A stretch of 64,000 nt of DNA from Amphiura filiformis (lineage: Eukaryota > Echinodermata > Ophiuroidea > Amphilepidida > Amphiuridae), in NCBI RefSeq assembly GCF_039555335.1, contig NC_092641.1:30626848-30690847 (forward strand), in the 5' to 3' direction. Below are positions 12,305 to 23,376 of this stretch, piece after piece (the first letter of the stretch is position 1; each line of letters starts with the position of its first letter). The notes under the pieces are model-generated. The model ran no database searches, was not told the DNA's origin, and saw only the letters and a list, made by a program, of their open reading frames with translations. The position numbers and the translations under genes are program-made.

Positions 12305-13268
12305 TACATTAACCCTAACCCTAATCCTAAATTTAAGCCTAACCATAGCCCTAAGCCTAACCCTAGCCCGAACCCTAACATTAAGCCTAACCCTTACCCA
12401 TACCCTATCACTAATCCTAACCCTAACCCTTTAAACCTAACCCTAATCCTAAACTTAAGCCTAACCCTAACAATAAACATAACCATAACCCTACGCCTAA
12501 CCCGAACCATAACCCTAAACTAAGCATAACCCTAACACTGACCCGAACCATAACCTTAGCCCTAACCCTAACCCTAAACTTAAGCCTAACCCGAACCCTT
12601 ACATCAACCTAACCTTAACCCTAACCCAAGCCTAACGTAGGCACCATCTGGTATAATAATTGTGCCTAACCTTTACCCTAACCATGAGCCTAACCCGAAC
12701 CCTAGTCCTAACCTTAACCCTACCCTACACCTACACCCAATCCTAACCCTATCCCTAAGCCTAAGCCAAACCATAAGCCTTAACCTAACCCTAATCCTAT
12801 ACCGAAGCATTAGCCTAACCCTAGGTTTTTAGGAGTTGTTCCGGCGTCTAATCCTAACCCTGACCAGACCCGAACCCTAACCTTAACCTTAACCGTAACC
12901 CTAATCCTTACCCTAACCCTAGTATCTTAGGAGTTGTTCCGGCGTCTAATACATACTAACCCTTACCCGAACCCTTACTCAAACCCTCATCCTAACCCTA
13001 GTGCCAAACTTAAGCCTAACCCTAACATTAACCCTAACCCTAAGCCTTACCCTAACCATAGGTTCTTATGAGTTGTTCCGGCGTCTAACCCTAACCCTAA
13101 CCGTAACCCAAACCCTAATCCTGAACCTGAACCCAACCCTTAACCCTAATCCTAAACTTAGGCCTAACCCTAACAATAACCATAACCATAACCTTACGCC
13201 TAACCCTAACCCAACCTTAACTGATTGCATTATAATAGGTGCAATAGGCACAATTATACCCGATGGTG
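12305..13268. repeat. Degenerate telomere-like array, CCCTAA orientation
   Basis: Continuous CCCTAA variants interrupted by 'TAGGAGTTGTTCCGGCGTCTAA' near 12832, 12932 and 13070, and by 'GTAGGCACCATC...AATTGTGCC' near 12640. It continues the 3345-3962 block across the LINE insertion. Long open frames with Leu/Thr or Asn/Pro periodicity are translations of the repeat, not genes. Confidence 0.85.
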
Positions 13269-13860
13269 CCTACGTTAAGCTTCGGTTAGGGTTAGGAGTA
13301 GGGTTAGGTTAGGGTTCGGGTAAGGGTTAGGCTTAGGATTGGGTTAGAGTATGCATTAGGGTTAGGGTTATTGTTAGGGTTAGGCTTAAGTTCAGGATTA
13401 AGGTTAGGGTTAAGGGTTAGGTTTAGGTTAAAGGTTGGGATTAAGATTAGGGATAGGGTATGGGTAAGGGTTAGGGTTAGCCTTAAGGTTCGGGTTGGGG
13501 TTAGGCTTAGGGTTATGGTCAGGCTTAAGTTTACGATTAGGGTGAGGGTTAAGGTTTGGGTTACTGTTAGGGTAAGAGTTAGGGTTAGACGCCGGAACAA
13601 CTGGTTAAGGTAAGGATTAGGGTTACGGTTAAGGTTAGGGAATGGGTTCTGGTCAGGGTTAGGGTTAGACGACGGAACAACTCCTAAGATCCTAGGGTTA
13701 GGGTAATGCTTCAGTTTCGGATTAGGGTTAGGTTTAGGCTTAGTATTAGGGTTAGGCGTAGGCTTATGGTTAGGATTAGGCTTAGGTTTAGGTTAGGGTT
13801 AATGTTAGGGCTGGGGTTCGGGTTAGGGTCATTGTTAGGGTAAGGGTTTGGGTTTGACGC
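13269..13860. repeat. Degenerate telomere-like array, TTAGGG orientation
   Basis: After 13269 the same family runs in the opposite orientation (GGTTAGGGTTAGG), with inverted interrupting pieces 'GACGCCGGAACAACT' near 13590 and 13668. The switch lies in a segment reading AGGTGCAATAGGCACAATTATACCC (given here in two parts: 13236-13250 and 13246-13260), close to an inverted version of the piece near 12640. Confidence 0.85.
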
Positions 13861-14639
13861 CAGAAGACCTCCTAAGAACCTTCACTGATTGCCTTGTGGT
13901 CGTGTGTCTTGAGCTCGCCACCAAAAAAAGGTGGCGACGTTACATTTTGCCAAAGTCGACTCAAAACAAATGATGATATCTCTGTCAAGCAAGACGTTAT
14001 TGTCATGCTTGTGGTCTCATTTTATTGCTAAATAAAATGCACTTTCAACCCTGTAAAAAGAAACACTTGAACTTTTCTAATACTGACACTGTGCTTCATA
14101 GAATTCAGAATGGGCAGGGTGGCGGTGGTGGGGGATGTGTGGGGGATGTGGTACACACAAACTCTATGGGATTGGTATTTTTAGTGCGTAATCTGCTTCT
14201 GTAAAGGCTGTAAATTGGATTTCGGCTCTATTTAGCATCTGAACGACTCACGGCCTTACAGCTAAACAATTCTACTAATTGTTTTTAATCATTTATGATT
14301 GGTTTAGTGTAGAAAATACAAACTTTTCCATACAAAACTACCCGTTGTCATATTAAACACTGTAGTAAGTAATGCAGATGTCTTCAAAATCTGAAAGTTA
14401 CTGTAAAATTTTAATTACTTATCCTATCATAGTCAAAGTATAGATTTTCTGAAGGGAAATTTGACGAGGAATCTAAATATGGACATATTTTTTCTGTATG
14501 GGTTATGGGGAAAATGTTTAGGTTCAAAATATGCCGTTTTTCTGCATTTTATGTGTTATTTTGGAACTAGTACTGTGCCAAAATACAACTACAGTATATC
14601 AGGTATCTTCATATAGGCCTAGGCCTATCTACCTGTGGA
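13861..14639. other. Intergenic stretch, nothing recognised
   Basis: No ORF with recognisable similarity and no clear repeat structure beyond a G-rich patch near 14110-14150. It separates the telomere-like block from the next LINE. Confidence 0.4.
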
Positions 14640-15803
14640 GTGATCATCCTACTCAACCTAATCATCATCGACCTTCCAGTGAAGTGCTTTTACCAACTAA
14701 CTGTAACTGATCCTACTATTGAATGCTGGACTGAAAGTGATTATCCTACTGTTGATTATTTGACTGTAAGTGATTATCCCTTATCTTGTGATTCTCAAGA
14801 GCCCATCATCATCATGGAGTGTGATCCACCAGTTTTACAGTTACCTGTGTATGCAATAGCAGGCCTACTGCACTATTCCACCATATTTCTACATGGAATG
14901 AATACTACCTATGATGAGTGTCCATTAAGCATTGAAACATGCCAAAACTTGAACTCTTTGAACATATTGCGCAACCCATGTCCAAATCATAATAACTCGA
15001 TCTCGCTGCCTGATTACAAAGAAATTAGGAAGCAACCAAGAAGACGTTGGCGACATAGGGGCAGCAGAGGCGGCAAGCGTTTACATATTAGACCTAACCC
15101 TGAGCATCAAGAGGGTTTCTCAAACTTGTCCCAAACCACATCCCAGCCTTATGTTGTTGACTTGAACAGATACCTTCATCTGTCCGCTTGGAACGCTCGG
15201 TCAATTAGATACAAAACAACACTCCTTGCAGATTTTCTGATTCAAAATGACATTGATGTAATGTTCCTTACTGAGACCTGGATAAATGAGAACGATGATT
15301 CAGTCATTAGAGAATGTACACCACCATTTTACTCTTTCTCCAACTTTCCAAGAGGCACAAGCAATCATGGCGGAATCGGTATAATAAGCAAAGACTCTGT
15401 GAACCTTCGTACTGTACAAACTGGTTTTACTACTGTAAATTTTGAACATGCAAGTGTTGTTGATTTAACGAGTGGAATTCAGTATATTGTAATATATAGA
15501 CCACCCCCTTCTTCCGTAAATCGTTTACGTACTTCAAACTACTTAACTGAGTTTGATGAATTTATTGGCGAGGTATCACTTTTCCCCAATAAAGTAGTGT
15601 TATTAGGCGATCTTAACATACATGTAAATGAGCCTTGGAAGTCTGAAGTTAAGAGGTTCATTAGATCTTATGAGACTGCTGGTTTTTATCAGTATGCTGA
15701 GGGTCCTACACACATATCTGGTAATACCATCGACCTTTTCCTGGCTCGACTTGAGGATGGGATTATTCTTAGATGTGAGTCCCAAGTAAATCTTTTTTTC
15801 TGA
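14640..15803 (+). pseudogene. LINE endonuclease segment
   Basis: The N-terminal ~150 residues are unrecognised except for a basic patch (RKQPRRRWRHRGSRGGKR). The APE-type endonuclease follows: HLSAWNARSI, FLTETWI, GGIGIIS, IVIYRPPPSS, VVLLGDLNIHV, GNTIDLFLA. The frame breaks in a seven-T run at 15793-15799 just before the terminal SDHF motif, which reads on in another frame from about 15800. This nuclease nicks target DNA to prime reverse transcription. Its catalytic Glu and Asp/Asn motifs look intact. Confidence 0.85.
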
Positions 15804-18018
15804 CCACTTCATGATGCATTGTTATGTAAACAGAAATAAACCTACTCTAACCAAAAAATCTGTCAAGGTCCGTAACTTCAAACAAATGGACCAGGTAGCG
15901 TTTCAGGCTGATGTCACTAAAGCACTGTGTACTATCTCAGATGAGTTAACTTTAGATGAGTTGGTTACTGAGTATGACTCTAAAGTTCTAACAATTCTTG
16001 ACCAACATGCCCCTGCAAAGGTGAAGGTGCGTACAAATAGACCCCGTTTTCCCTGGTACAGTAGTGAAATCAAGACTGAAACACAGGTTCGCCGAAAATA
16101 TGAACGTAGGTGGCGAAAATCTCGAACGTCTGAAGATAGGAAGGCGTACATTGATCAAAAGCAAAAGGTTAATCAACTTATTGAAACTAATAAAACCAAG
16201 TATTACAAAGACAAATTATCTGATGCTGACACAAAGGGTGTGTTTAAAACTGTAAACAATCTGTTGAACAAAGATAACCGTACCTTACCATCATGTGACT
16301 CAACTAAGTCACTGTGTCATCAGTTTGCAAACTACTTTGAAGAAAAGGTCTCGAAAATCAGAAATGATCTGGACAGTATTGAGTCTGAAACTAATGAATG
16401 TACTGCTTATGATGTTAGATCAAATCATAATGTTCATAGTTTTAATGAATTCACCATTATGTCCCCTGATGAAGTAAGAAGACTAGTGAGGGATTGTAAT
16501 AGCAAGTCTAGTGTCATAGACCCCATTCCCACATGGTTATTGAAAGAAAATCTTGAAGTATTTCTTCCAACGCTCACCCGTATTATAAATTCATCTTTGA
16601 GTACTGGTATATTCCTAAATCACTTGGAAGAGCTGTGATATCTCCGATCTTAAAGAAGCCATCATTAGATCGGAATAATTTAAAGAATTATAGGCCAGTA
16701 TCAAATATTTTGTTTGTGTCAAAAGTTATTGAAAAGGTTGTGACAAACCAACTTAACGACCACATGGCCAAATATAATCTGGGTGAAGTTTACCAGTCTG
16801 CATATAAGTCAAATTGTAGTACAGAAACAGCGTTACTCAAAGTAAAAAGTGATGTACTGAATGCTGTAGACAGACAAGAAGTGGTTTTCATGGTCCTTCT
16901 TGATCTGTCTGCAGCATTCGATACAGTGGATCACGGTTTGCTACTTGATCGTCTGAAAAATGATATAGGTGTGTCTGGTACTGTACTTAAGTGGTTCGAT
17001 AGTTATCTGAGTTCTCGATGTAGTAGTGTAAGTATTGATAATGTTTTTCTGAACAGTCAAAACTAGTTTATGGTGTCCCACAGGGTTCCGTCATTGGACC
17101 ACTTCAATTTGTTATATATACACAACCGATGGGAGCTATTATTCGTAGTCACAATGTTTCTTTTCATTCATATGCTGATGACACTCAGCTTTATGTATCA
17201 TTCAACCCAAAGATAGCAGGTGCTGCTGAAACAGCACTTGCAAAACTTGAAGCAGTGCATCGCCGAAATAAAGGAATGGATGAATCAAAACAAACTCAAA
17301 TTGAACAATGATAAAACTGAATTTTTATAGCCGGGTCATACCAAAGCCTTCAAAAGCTCCCCAAAGTACAGTTAAAGGTCGCCGACATCCATATTGAACC
17401 ATCATGTAACATCCGAAACCTTGGAATAATTTTTGACTCGAATATGACAATGTGTAAACAAGTTAACAGTCTGGTTTCATCTGGAAACTATCAATTACGC
17501 AATATCCGCCGCATATGCCGTTATCTTGACCAGGACACACGTCACCTTGTCGTCCGAGCATTGTTTCTCCCGTCTTGATTACGGCAATGCCCTCTTGTAT
17601 GGCGCAAACTCACAAGACCTAGTTCGCCTCCAGTCCCTTCAAAACCGAGCGGCAAAACTGATCTTCTATGCAGCCAGACTCGATAGTCCGTCACCCCTTC
17701 TGAAAAAACTGCACTGGTTACCGGTCACAAAACGTATTCAATTTAAGATATGTCTTCATGTTTACAAATGTCTCAATGACTGTGGTCCTGAATATCTTGC
17801 CAACTTACTTGCTCACATAAATCGCCCTTCAACGGCTCCGGTTACACGGTCTGCAACAGACAAGACTCTTCTTGCAATACCATTTAGTAAGAAATGTATA
17901 GGTGAACCAGCCTTCTCTGTTGCAGGCCCATCACTTTGGAACTCACTTCCGCAGCATGTAAGAAATGCCGGCTCAATTGCAGTTTTCAAAAAACTCTTGA
18001 AAACTCATTTGTTTTAAT
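15800..18018 (+). pseudogene. LINE reverse transcriptase and C-terminus (several frame breaks)
   Basis: The linker and RT run 15811-16638, then 16635-17066 (NYRPVSNILFVSKVIEKVV, VLLDLSAAFDTVDH), then [13 protein letters not shown] and [11 protein letters not shown] (17170-17200), and the C-terminus 17526-18017. Breaks occur at the CC at 16614-16615, A-run 17059-17062, near 17255 and near 17325. The first two are single-base run-length changes that would restore conserved motifs. The catalytic YADD is present. Confidence 0.85.
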
Positions 18019-18147
18019 CTGAATTTGTATTTTTGCTTTGTATTATATTTCATGTGGTATTATTTGTTGTATTTTGTATGGCGCCTTGATCATACTGGAT
18101 ATTGCGCCTTATAAGAATTTAATGTATGTATGTATGTATGTATGTAT

Positions 18148-18588
18148 GAATTGTAACAAACTCTAACATACTTTGGGACACCCTATATTCCGAGATTTCC
18201 AAACAGCTGTGATTTTGGTTTCTTCCGAAGTAAGTTGGCTCTCCATTTCCTCTAATCAAATGAATGTTGTTTACTTCCAGTTTATTACTGTAAGTTGGTA
18301 ATAAGCAATGCATTGAGTGACCCATTTTTTATCAAAATCTTTTTTATTCCACCCTGTATAACTTGCAGGTCACCCTGTATAAGGAGTTGTGAAATGTATA
18401 TTGGAATTGGTGATGCATTCAGCTTTCCAAAAATGTATACTTTTGCTAGTTTAGGGTTGATGATTGTTGAGATAATCTAATTAGAAACCCGGTTGGTGTA
18501 AAAATTCATAATATTTGTCATGTAACGCTAAGGGTGGCGAGTTCAGGACACACGGCCTTATAATAGGTGCACAATTATACCCGATGAT
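18148..18588. other. Short intergenic stretch
   Basis: Nothing coding recognised. A segment near 18540-18590 (AATAGGTGCACAATTATACCCGATG) is already part of the telomere-like repeat family that follows. Confidence 0.4.
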
Positions 18589-19700
18589 GCTTGGGTTAGG
18601 GTTAGGATTAGGGTTAGGTTCGGGTAAGGGTTATGCTTAGGCTTAGGGTTAGGGTATGCGTTAGGGTTATGGTTATTGTTAGGGTTAGGCTTAAGTTTGT
18701 GGATTAGGATTAGGGTAAGGGTTAGGGTTAATGTAAGGTTTCGGATCAGGGTTAGGGTTAGGCTTAGTGTTATGGTTCAGCTTGGGGTTAGGCGTAGGGT
18801 TATGGTTATTATTAGGGTTAGGCTTAAGTTTAGGGTTAGTGTTAAGGGTTAGGTTTAGGTTTATGGTTAAGTATTAGGGATGGGTTTAGGATAAGGGATA
18901 GGGGTAGGGTTAGGGTTAGGGTTGGGCTTAAGTTTAGGGTTAGGGTCAATAGGCTTAAGTTTAGGATTAGAGTTAGGGTTAAAGTTTGGGATAGGGTTAG
19001 ACCCCGGAACAACTCATAAGAACCTAGGGTTAGGGTAAGGCTTAGGGTTAGGGTTAATGTTAGGGTTAGGCTTAGGGTTATCGGTTATGGGGGTCTCCCC
19101 GTCAGTCGAAACACCGTCAGTCGAACCACCGTCAGTCCGAATATGGGGGTTAGGTTTAGGGTTAGTGTTAGGGTTAGTAATCCTAAAAATAAGTACTGAC
19201 GGTTGTTCGGACTGACGGTGTTTCGGAATGACGGGTGTACCCTGGTTATGGTTAGGGCTAGGCTTAAGTTTAGGATTAGGGTTAGGGTTTGGGTCCGGGT
19301 TAGGGTTAGACGCCTAAATAACTCAGGGTTAGGGCAAGGCTTAGGGTTAGGCTTCGGTTTAGAATTAGGGTTAGGCTTCGGGTTAGTTAAGGATTAGGGT
19401 TAGGTTTAGGGTTAAGGTAAGGGATAGACTTAGGCTTAAGTTCAGGATTAGGGTTAGGTTTAAGGTTAGGGGTTGGGTTCGGGTCAGGGTTAGGCACCGG
19501 AACAACTCCTAAGATCCTACGGTTAGGGTAGTGCTTAGGGTTATTGTTAGGGTTCGGTTTAGGGTTAGGCTTAGGGTTAGTTTAGGGTTAGGTTTAGGGT
19601 TAGTTTAGGCTTAGGGTTAGGTTTACGATTAGGGTTAGGAGCAGGTTAAGGTTCGTGTTAGGGTTAGGGTTCGGGTTTGCGTCATGGTTAGAGTTAAGGT
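18589..19700. repeat. Degenerate telomere-like array, TTAGGG orientation
   Basis: TTAGGG variants are interrupted by inverted 'CCGGAACAACT' pieces near 19012 and 19495. A CAGTCGAA/CCGTCAGTC patch near 19100-19230 resembles one near 3470-3500 ('GGACTGATGGTGG'). Organisation matches the 13.3-kb block. Confidence 0.85.
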
Positions 19701-20308
19701 TTGACGCCGGACTAAGAACATTAACCTGTTCTCAAAACTTGAACTTAATACTGATTGCTAGTGCATTATACAAGGTGCTATATGCACAATACCCGATGGT
19801 CCTGAGGACTAAGACGCCGGAACAACTCCTGAGAGCCTGTTCTCGAAACTTACCCTTAATACGGATTGCTAGTGCCTTATACTAGGTGCTATAGGATTAA
19901 GACGTCGGAACAACTCCTAAGAACCAGTTCTTAAAACATTGCTAGTTCTTTATGCTAGGTGCTATAGGCACAATTAGACACGGCGGTCTCGAGGATTAAG
20001 ACGCTGGAACCTGTTCTCAAAACTTGCCCTCAATACTTATTAGGCTACTAGTGTCTTATACTAGATGCTATAGCCTAGGCACAATTTGACTCGATGGTCC
20101 CGAAGATTAAGACACCTGAATAACTCCTAAGAACCTGTTCTCAAACCTTACCCGTCATACTGATAGCCAATGCCTTATTAAAGGTACTATATGCTAAATT
20201 AGACCCGATGCTCCCGAAAATTAAGACACCGGAACAACTCTTAAGAACCAGTTCTCAAATTTTACCCTTAATACTGATTGCTAGTGCCTTATACTATAGG
20301 TTCTATAG
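19701..20308. repeat. ~110-bp tandem unit inside the telomere-like block
   Basis: Units start with GAC(G/A)CC(G/T)G at about 19703, 19813, 19901, 20000, 20111 and 20225 (spacings 110, 88, 99, 111, 114). Each carries GGAACAACTCCTAAGAACC, TGTTCTCAAA, CTGATTGCTAGTGCC and a TAGGTGCTATAGGCACAATT segment. These are the same short pieces that interrupt the TTAGGG arrays, so this is probably the full ancestral unit of the family. Confidence 0.8.
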
Positions 20309-20870
20309 TATTAAGGGCAAGTCAGTTTTGAGAACAGGGTCTTAGGAGTTGTCCCGCCGTCTTAATCCTCGGGAGCAGTTGTTCCGGCGTCTAACCCTAA
20401 CCATGACCTGAACCCGAACCCTAACACTAACCTTAACCCTAAACCCTAAGCCTAACCCGAAGCCTAATCTTAACCCTGGTCCTAAGCCGAAACCTAATCC
20501 GAACCCAAATCCTAACCCTGACCTTGACGTTAATCCTAACCTAAGCCTAATCCTAACCTAGGGACTATCGTCTTAATCCTCGCGGGAGCAGATGTTCCGC
20601 GTCTAACCCTAACCCTGACCTAAACCCTAATCCTAACCCTAATGCTAACCATGACCCTAAGCCGAACCATAATCCTAACCCAAATCCTAACTATAACCCT
20701 AACTTTAACCCTGAACCTAATCCTAACCTTAATCCTAACCCTAACATAGGGACCATCGGATCTAATTTGTGCCTATATCATCTAGTATTTAAGGCACTTA
20801 GTGGCAAGTTTTGGGAACAGGTTCTATGTTCAGCGTTTTAATCATCGGGAGCATCGGGTTTAATGTTCAT
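20309..20870. repeat. Inverted continuation of the telomere-like block, CCCTAA orientation
   Basis: From 20309 the ~110-bp unit appears reversed (TTAAGGGCAAG, GAGAACAGG, TTAGGAGTTGTCCCG) and then grades into CCCTAA variants to about 20755. It ends with a reversed 'GGGACCATCGGAT...TTGTGCCTAT' piece at 20750-20785. The block is therefore symmetric about roughly 20305. Confidence 0.8.
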
Positions 20871-20894
20871 GGTTTTTTTTTAATTCGGACTAGC

Positions 20895-21190
20895 CTGATG
20901 ACGTGCTTTTCAGATTCAGACTAACGACATGTTTTTCAGATTCGGACTGATGACGTGTTTTTCAGATTCGGACTGACTACGTGCTTTTCAGATTCGGACT
21001 AACGACGTGTTTTTCAGATTCGGACTAAAGACGTGTTTTACAGATTCGGACTAAAGACGTGTTTTTCAGATTCGGACTGACGACGTGTTTTTCAGATTCG
21101 GACTGACGACGTGTTTTTCAGATTCGGACTGACAACGTTTCGGAGGGAAGACGTTTCGGACTGAAGACGTTTCGGACTGATGCGGGCACC
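20895..21190. repeat. 26-bp tandem array (CAGATTCGGACTGACGACGTG)
   Basis: About nine units with the core TTTTTCAGATTCGGACT and variable ACGACGTG follow at a spacing near 26 bp, ending in a degenerate part with GACGTTTCGGACTGAAGACG. The open frame on the minus strand here is a repeat translation. A related GGACTGACGG patch lies in the telomere-like block near 19205. Confidence 0.85.
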
Positions 21191-21194
21191 CCGC

Positions 21195-21366
21195 CCCTTT
21201 ACGTACTGAATCATCATCTAGAACGCGTGTTAGGCAAGGTTTTTGGAACATTATTATTTTCTATGTTTTTTGCTTTGCTTGCTATCTGCTGAAGATAGCC
21301 ATTAGGGTCTACGAAGAAAATAATTAATACCTCCAGCGGAATCTGTTACAAAATCTTTTCGTATAT
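21195..21366 (+). repeat. Palindrome-bearing dispersed repeat ('R' family), copy 1
   Basis: Carries CGTACTGAATCATCATC, AACGCGTGTTAGGCAA and the near-perfect palindrome GCTATCTGCTGAAGATAGC (about 21279-21297). The same ordered pieces recur near 22430, 23160-23375, 42.2 kb and 43.55-43.75 kb. The copy is interrupted by the foldback that starts at 21367. Confidence 0.65.
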
Positions 21367-21850
21367 AAACATCTCAATAAAACTAACCCCCTTAAATAAT
21401 GGCTATTATTCAAAAAGGGGCTATTGTATTACAAATCTGCAAAATGCGTTGGAAGCAGAATTTATTTCTGTGCATTTGACACCTCATTTGATACGATAGC
21501 CCAGAAAACAATAAAACACCGGTCAATTTAATGTAGTGAGGTCCAGATTTGAAAGTTGCACTTACATACAAATTTTAACAATACAAAAACACTCGGATAT
21601 CATTACACAGATTTCCTTCCATTACACTGAATACAAAATCAATAAAATTTACTGCAACTTTCAAATCTTGGGTTACATTGATTAAAATTTACGATGTGAC
21701 ATCAATATTTAGTCAATTGCTGCAAATGAGGTGTCAAAATGTGCAGAAATTAATTCTGCTTCCAACGCATTTTACAGATTTGTAATACAATCACCCGTTT
21801 TTGAATAATGGTCATTATTTAAGGGGTTAGTTACTTTTTTGAGATGTTTA
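21367..21850. mobile_element. Foldback element with ~190-bp inverted arms
   Basis: Left arm 21367-21560 and right arm 21655-21850 are inverted copies (AAACATCTCA, CCTTAAATAATG, TTGTATTACAAATCTG, AATGCGTTGGAAGCAGAATT, TTTGACACCTCATTTG, TTTGAAAGTTGCA), around a ~95-bp centre. No ORF. It sits inside the R-family repeat; no target duplication could be assigned because the flanks are also repeated. Confidence 0.8.
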
Positions 21851-22290
21851 TTTTATTTTATTTATGTTTAATGATTTTTTTAAATTTTCACTATCTACTA
21901 AAGATAGCAATTAGGACCTAAAAAGAAAATAATGGTCATTATTTAAGGGGGGTTAGTTACTTTTTTTGAGATGTTTATTTTATTTTATTTATGTTTAATG
22001 ATTTTTTTTTAAATTTTCACTATCTACTAAAGATAGCAATTAGGACCTAAAAAGAAATTAATGGTCATTATTTAAGGGGGGTTAGTTACTTTTTTGGAGA
22101 TGTTTATTTTATTTTATTTATGTTTAATGATTTTTTTTTAATTTTCACTATCTACTAAAGATAGCAATAAGGACCTAAAAAGAAAATAATTAATACCTCC
22201 AGCGGAATCTGTTAAAAAATCTTTTCGTATACACTTTTTTCTTTGTTTAATGATTTTTTTTAAATTTTGACTATCTACTGAAGATAGCAA
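21841..22290 (+). repeat. Three-copy ~128-bp tandem repeat around the R-family palindrome
   Basis: CTATCTACTAAAGATAGC occurs at about 21891, 22020 and 22148 (spacings 129 and 128), with a fourth diverged hairpin at 22271. Each unit carries TTAGGACCTAAAAAGAAA, GGTCATTATTTAAGGGG and GTTAGTTACTTTTTTGAGATG. Part of the foldback's right end is included in the unit, so the tandem amplification happened after the foldback insertion. Confidence 0.8.
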
Positions 22291-22487
22291 TTACATCGAG
22301 TTTATATAAGACAAAGGATAATTTCTTAAATTTTGTTCAGCTTCGTCATTTTAGCATTTCTTTATAGCTAGCTTTGCATTTGGCCTATTGGCTATTTTTT
22401 TTCCTAAGCGCGCGGTCAATTAGTATGGTCCGTTGCGTACTGAATCATCATCCAGAACGCGTGTTAGGCAATGTTGTTTTGGAACAT
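22291..22487 (+). repeat. R-family repeat, copy 2 (left part)
   Basis: Contains CAGCTTCGTCATTTTAGCAT, TTTATAGCTAGCTTTGCATT, GGCCTATTGGC and then CGTACTGAATCATCATCC with AACGCGTGTTAGGCAATG. It is interrupted at about 22488 by the second foldback. Confidence 0.6.
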
Positions 22488-23155
22488 TATATACTGCTCC
22501 AAGAAAGTATCCTTACACTTGGAAAAATAATCACAATTTCAAAACTGAACCATATTGGGGTAAATCTGTTTTTTGAATTGATGCACTATCTAATCCGGCA
22601 CATTTTGACACCCCATTGAATCCAATGTGACTTCAAGAAGCAAAGTTACAAGCATTTGATTAGACGAAGGTCCCGTTTTAAAAGTGACACACTGGCCTAT
22701 TCAAAACTCTACGGACTAGACATTTGGTTTGAGAGTGTAAATGGCTAATTTGTGTGTGCCTTTAATTTAAAACAAAAGGAACAAAAGAAACTGAAACAAC
22801 AGAGCTGACAAATAAAATGCAAGTTATGAAAAGTACAGGGAAGTAAAAACTGAAATGAATACTGCTTTCAATAAAGTTTCATTGAAGAAACTGTGTAGTC
22901 TCTTTGTTGCGCTTGTTGGAATCTTTTTGCGCCTTGTATAGGCAAGTTTGTCACTTTTCAAACTGGACCTTCGTCTATTCAATTGCTTGTAACTTTACTT
23001 CTTGAGGTCACATTGGATTCAACGTGGTGTCATAATGTGCAGGATTAGATGGTGCATCTATTGCAAAAACAAATTTACCCCAATATGGTTCAGTGTTGAA
23101 ATTGTGATTATTTGTCCAAGTGTAAGGATACTTTCTTGGTGCAGTATATTATTTT
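22488..23155. mobile_element. Second foldback element with ~210-bp inverted arms
   Basis: Left arm 22488-22695 and right arm about 22945-23155 mirror each other (AAAGTATCCTTACACTTGG, AATAATCACAATTTC, CCATATTGGGGTAAAT, GATGCACTATCTAATCC, TGTGACTTCAAGAAG, GACGAAGGTC), around a ~250-bp centre. Open frames at 22374-22619 and 23002-23187 lie in the arms and are not genes. It inserted into the R-family copy, which resumes at 23156. Confidence 0.8.
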
Positions 23156-23376
23156 TGCTGTTTTTTGCTTTGCTTGCTATCTTCTGAAGATAGCATTTAG
23201 GGCCTACCAAGAAAATAATAGTAATACATCCAGTGGAATTTGTTTTAAAATCTTTTCGTACACATTTTTTCTTTATGTTTAATGATATTTATTTTTTTTA
23301 TTTGACTATCTACTGAAGATAGCAATTACGCCGGGTTTATATAAGACAAAGGATAATCTTGCGCCGTACTGAATCA
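23156..23376 (+). repeat. R-family repeat, copy 2 (right part) and copy 3 start
   Basis: Holds TTTGCTTTGCTTGCTATC, the 19-bp palindrome GCTATCTTCTGAAGATAGC (about 23176), a second ACTATCTACTGAAGATAGC hairpin near 23304, and CGCCGTACTGAATCATCATT at about 23354-23373. Confidence 0.65.

Larger units (their letters stand above)
14640..18147 (+). mobile_element. Third LINE (CR1/L2-like), plus strand, (ATGT)n tail
   Basis: Endonuclease, RT and C-terminal domains lie in order on the plus strand, ending in a UTR with GCGCCTTATAAG and a perfect ATGT repeat at about 18121-18147. The C-terminal sequence (SLWNSLPQHVRNAGSI, FKKLLKTHLF) resembles the minus-strand LINE at 4.1-4.4 kb, so the two are related families. 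The 5' limit is not defined; 14640 is the start of the open frame. Confidence 0.8.

Noticed and set aside
13001-13613. ORFs on both strands with Leu-Thr, Asn-Pro or Gly-Leu/Arg-Val periodicity
   Set aside because: Direct translations of degenerate TTAGGG/CCCTAA repeats.
20895-21190. CRISPR-like regular repeats
   Set aside because: Units are contiguous with no unique spacers and the context is eukaryotic; a simple tandem array.
22374-23187. Two plus-strand ORFs of 81 and 61 codons
   Set aside because: They lie in the opposed arms of a foldback element.
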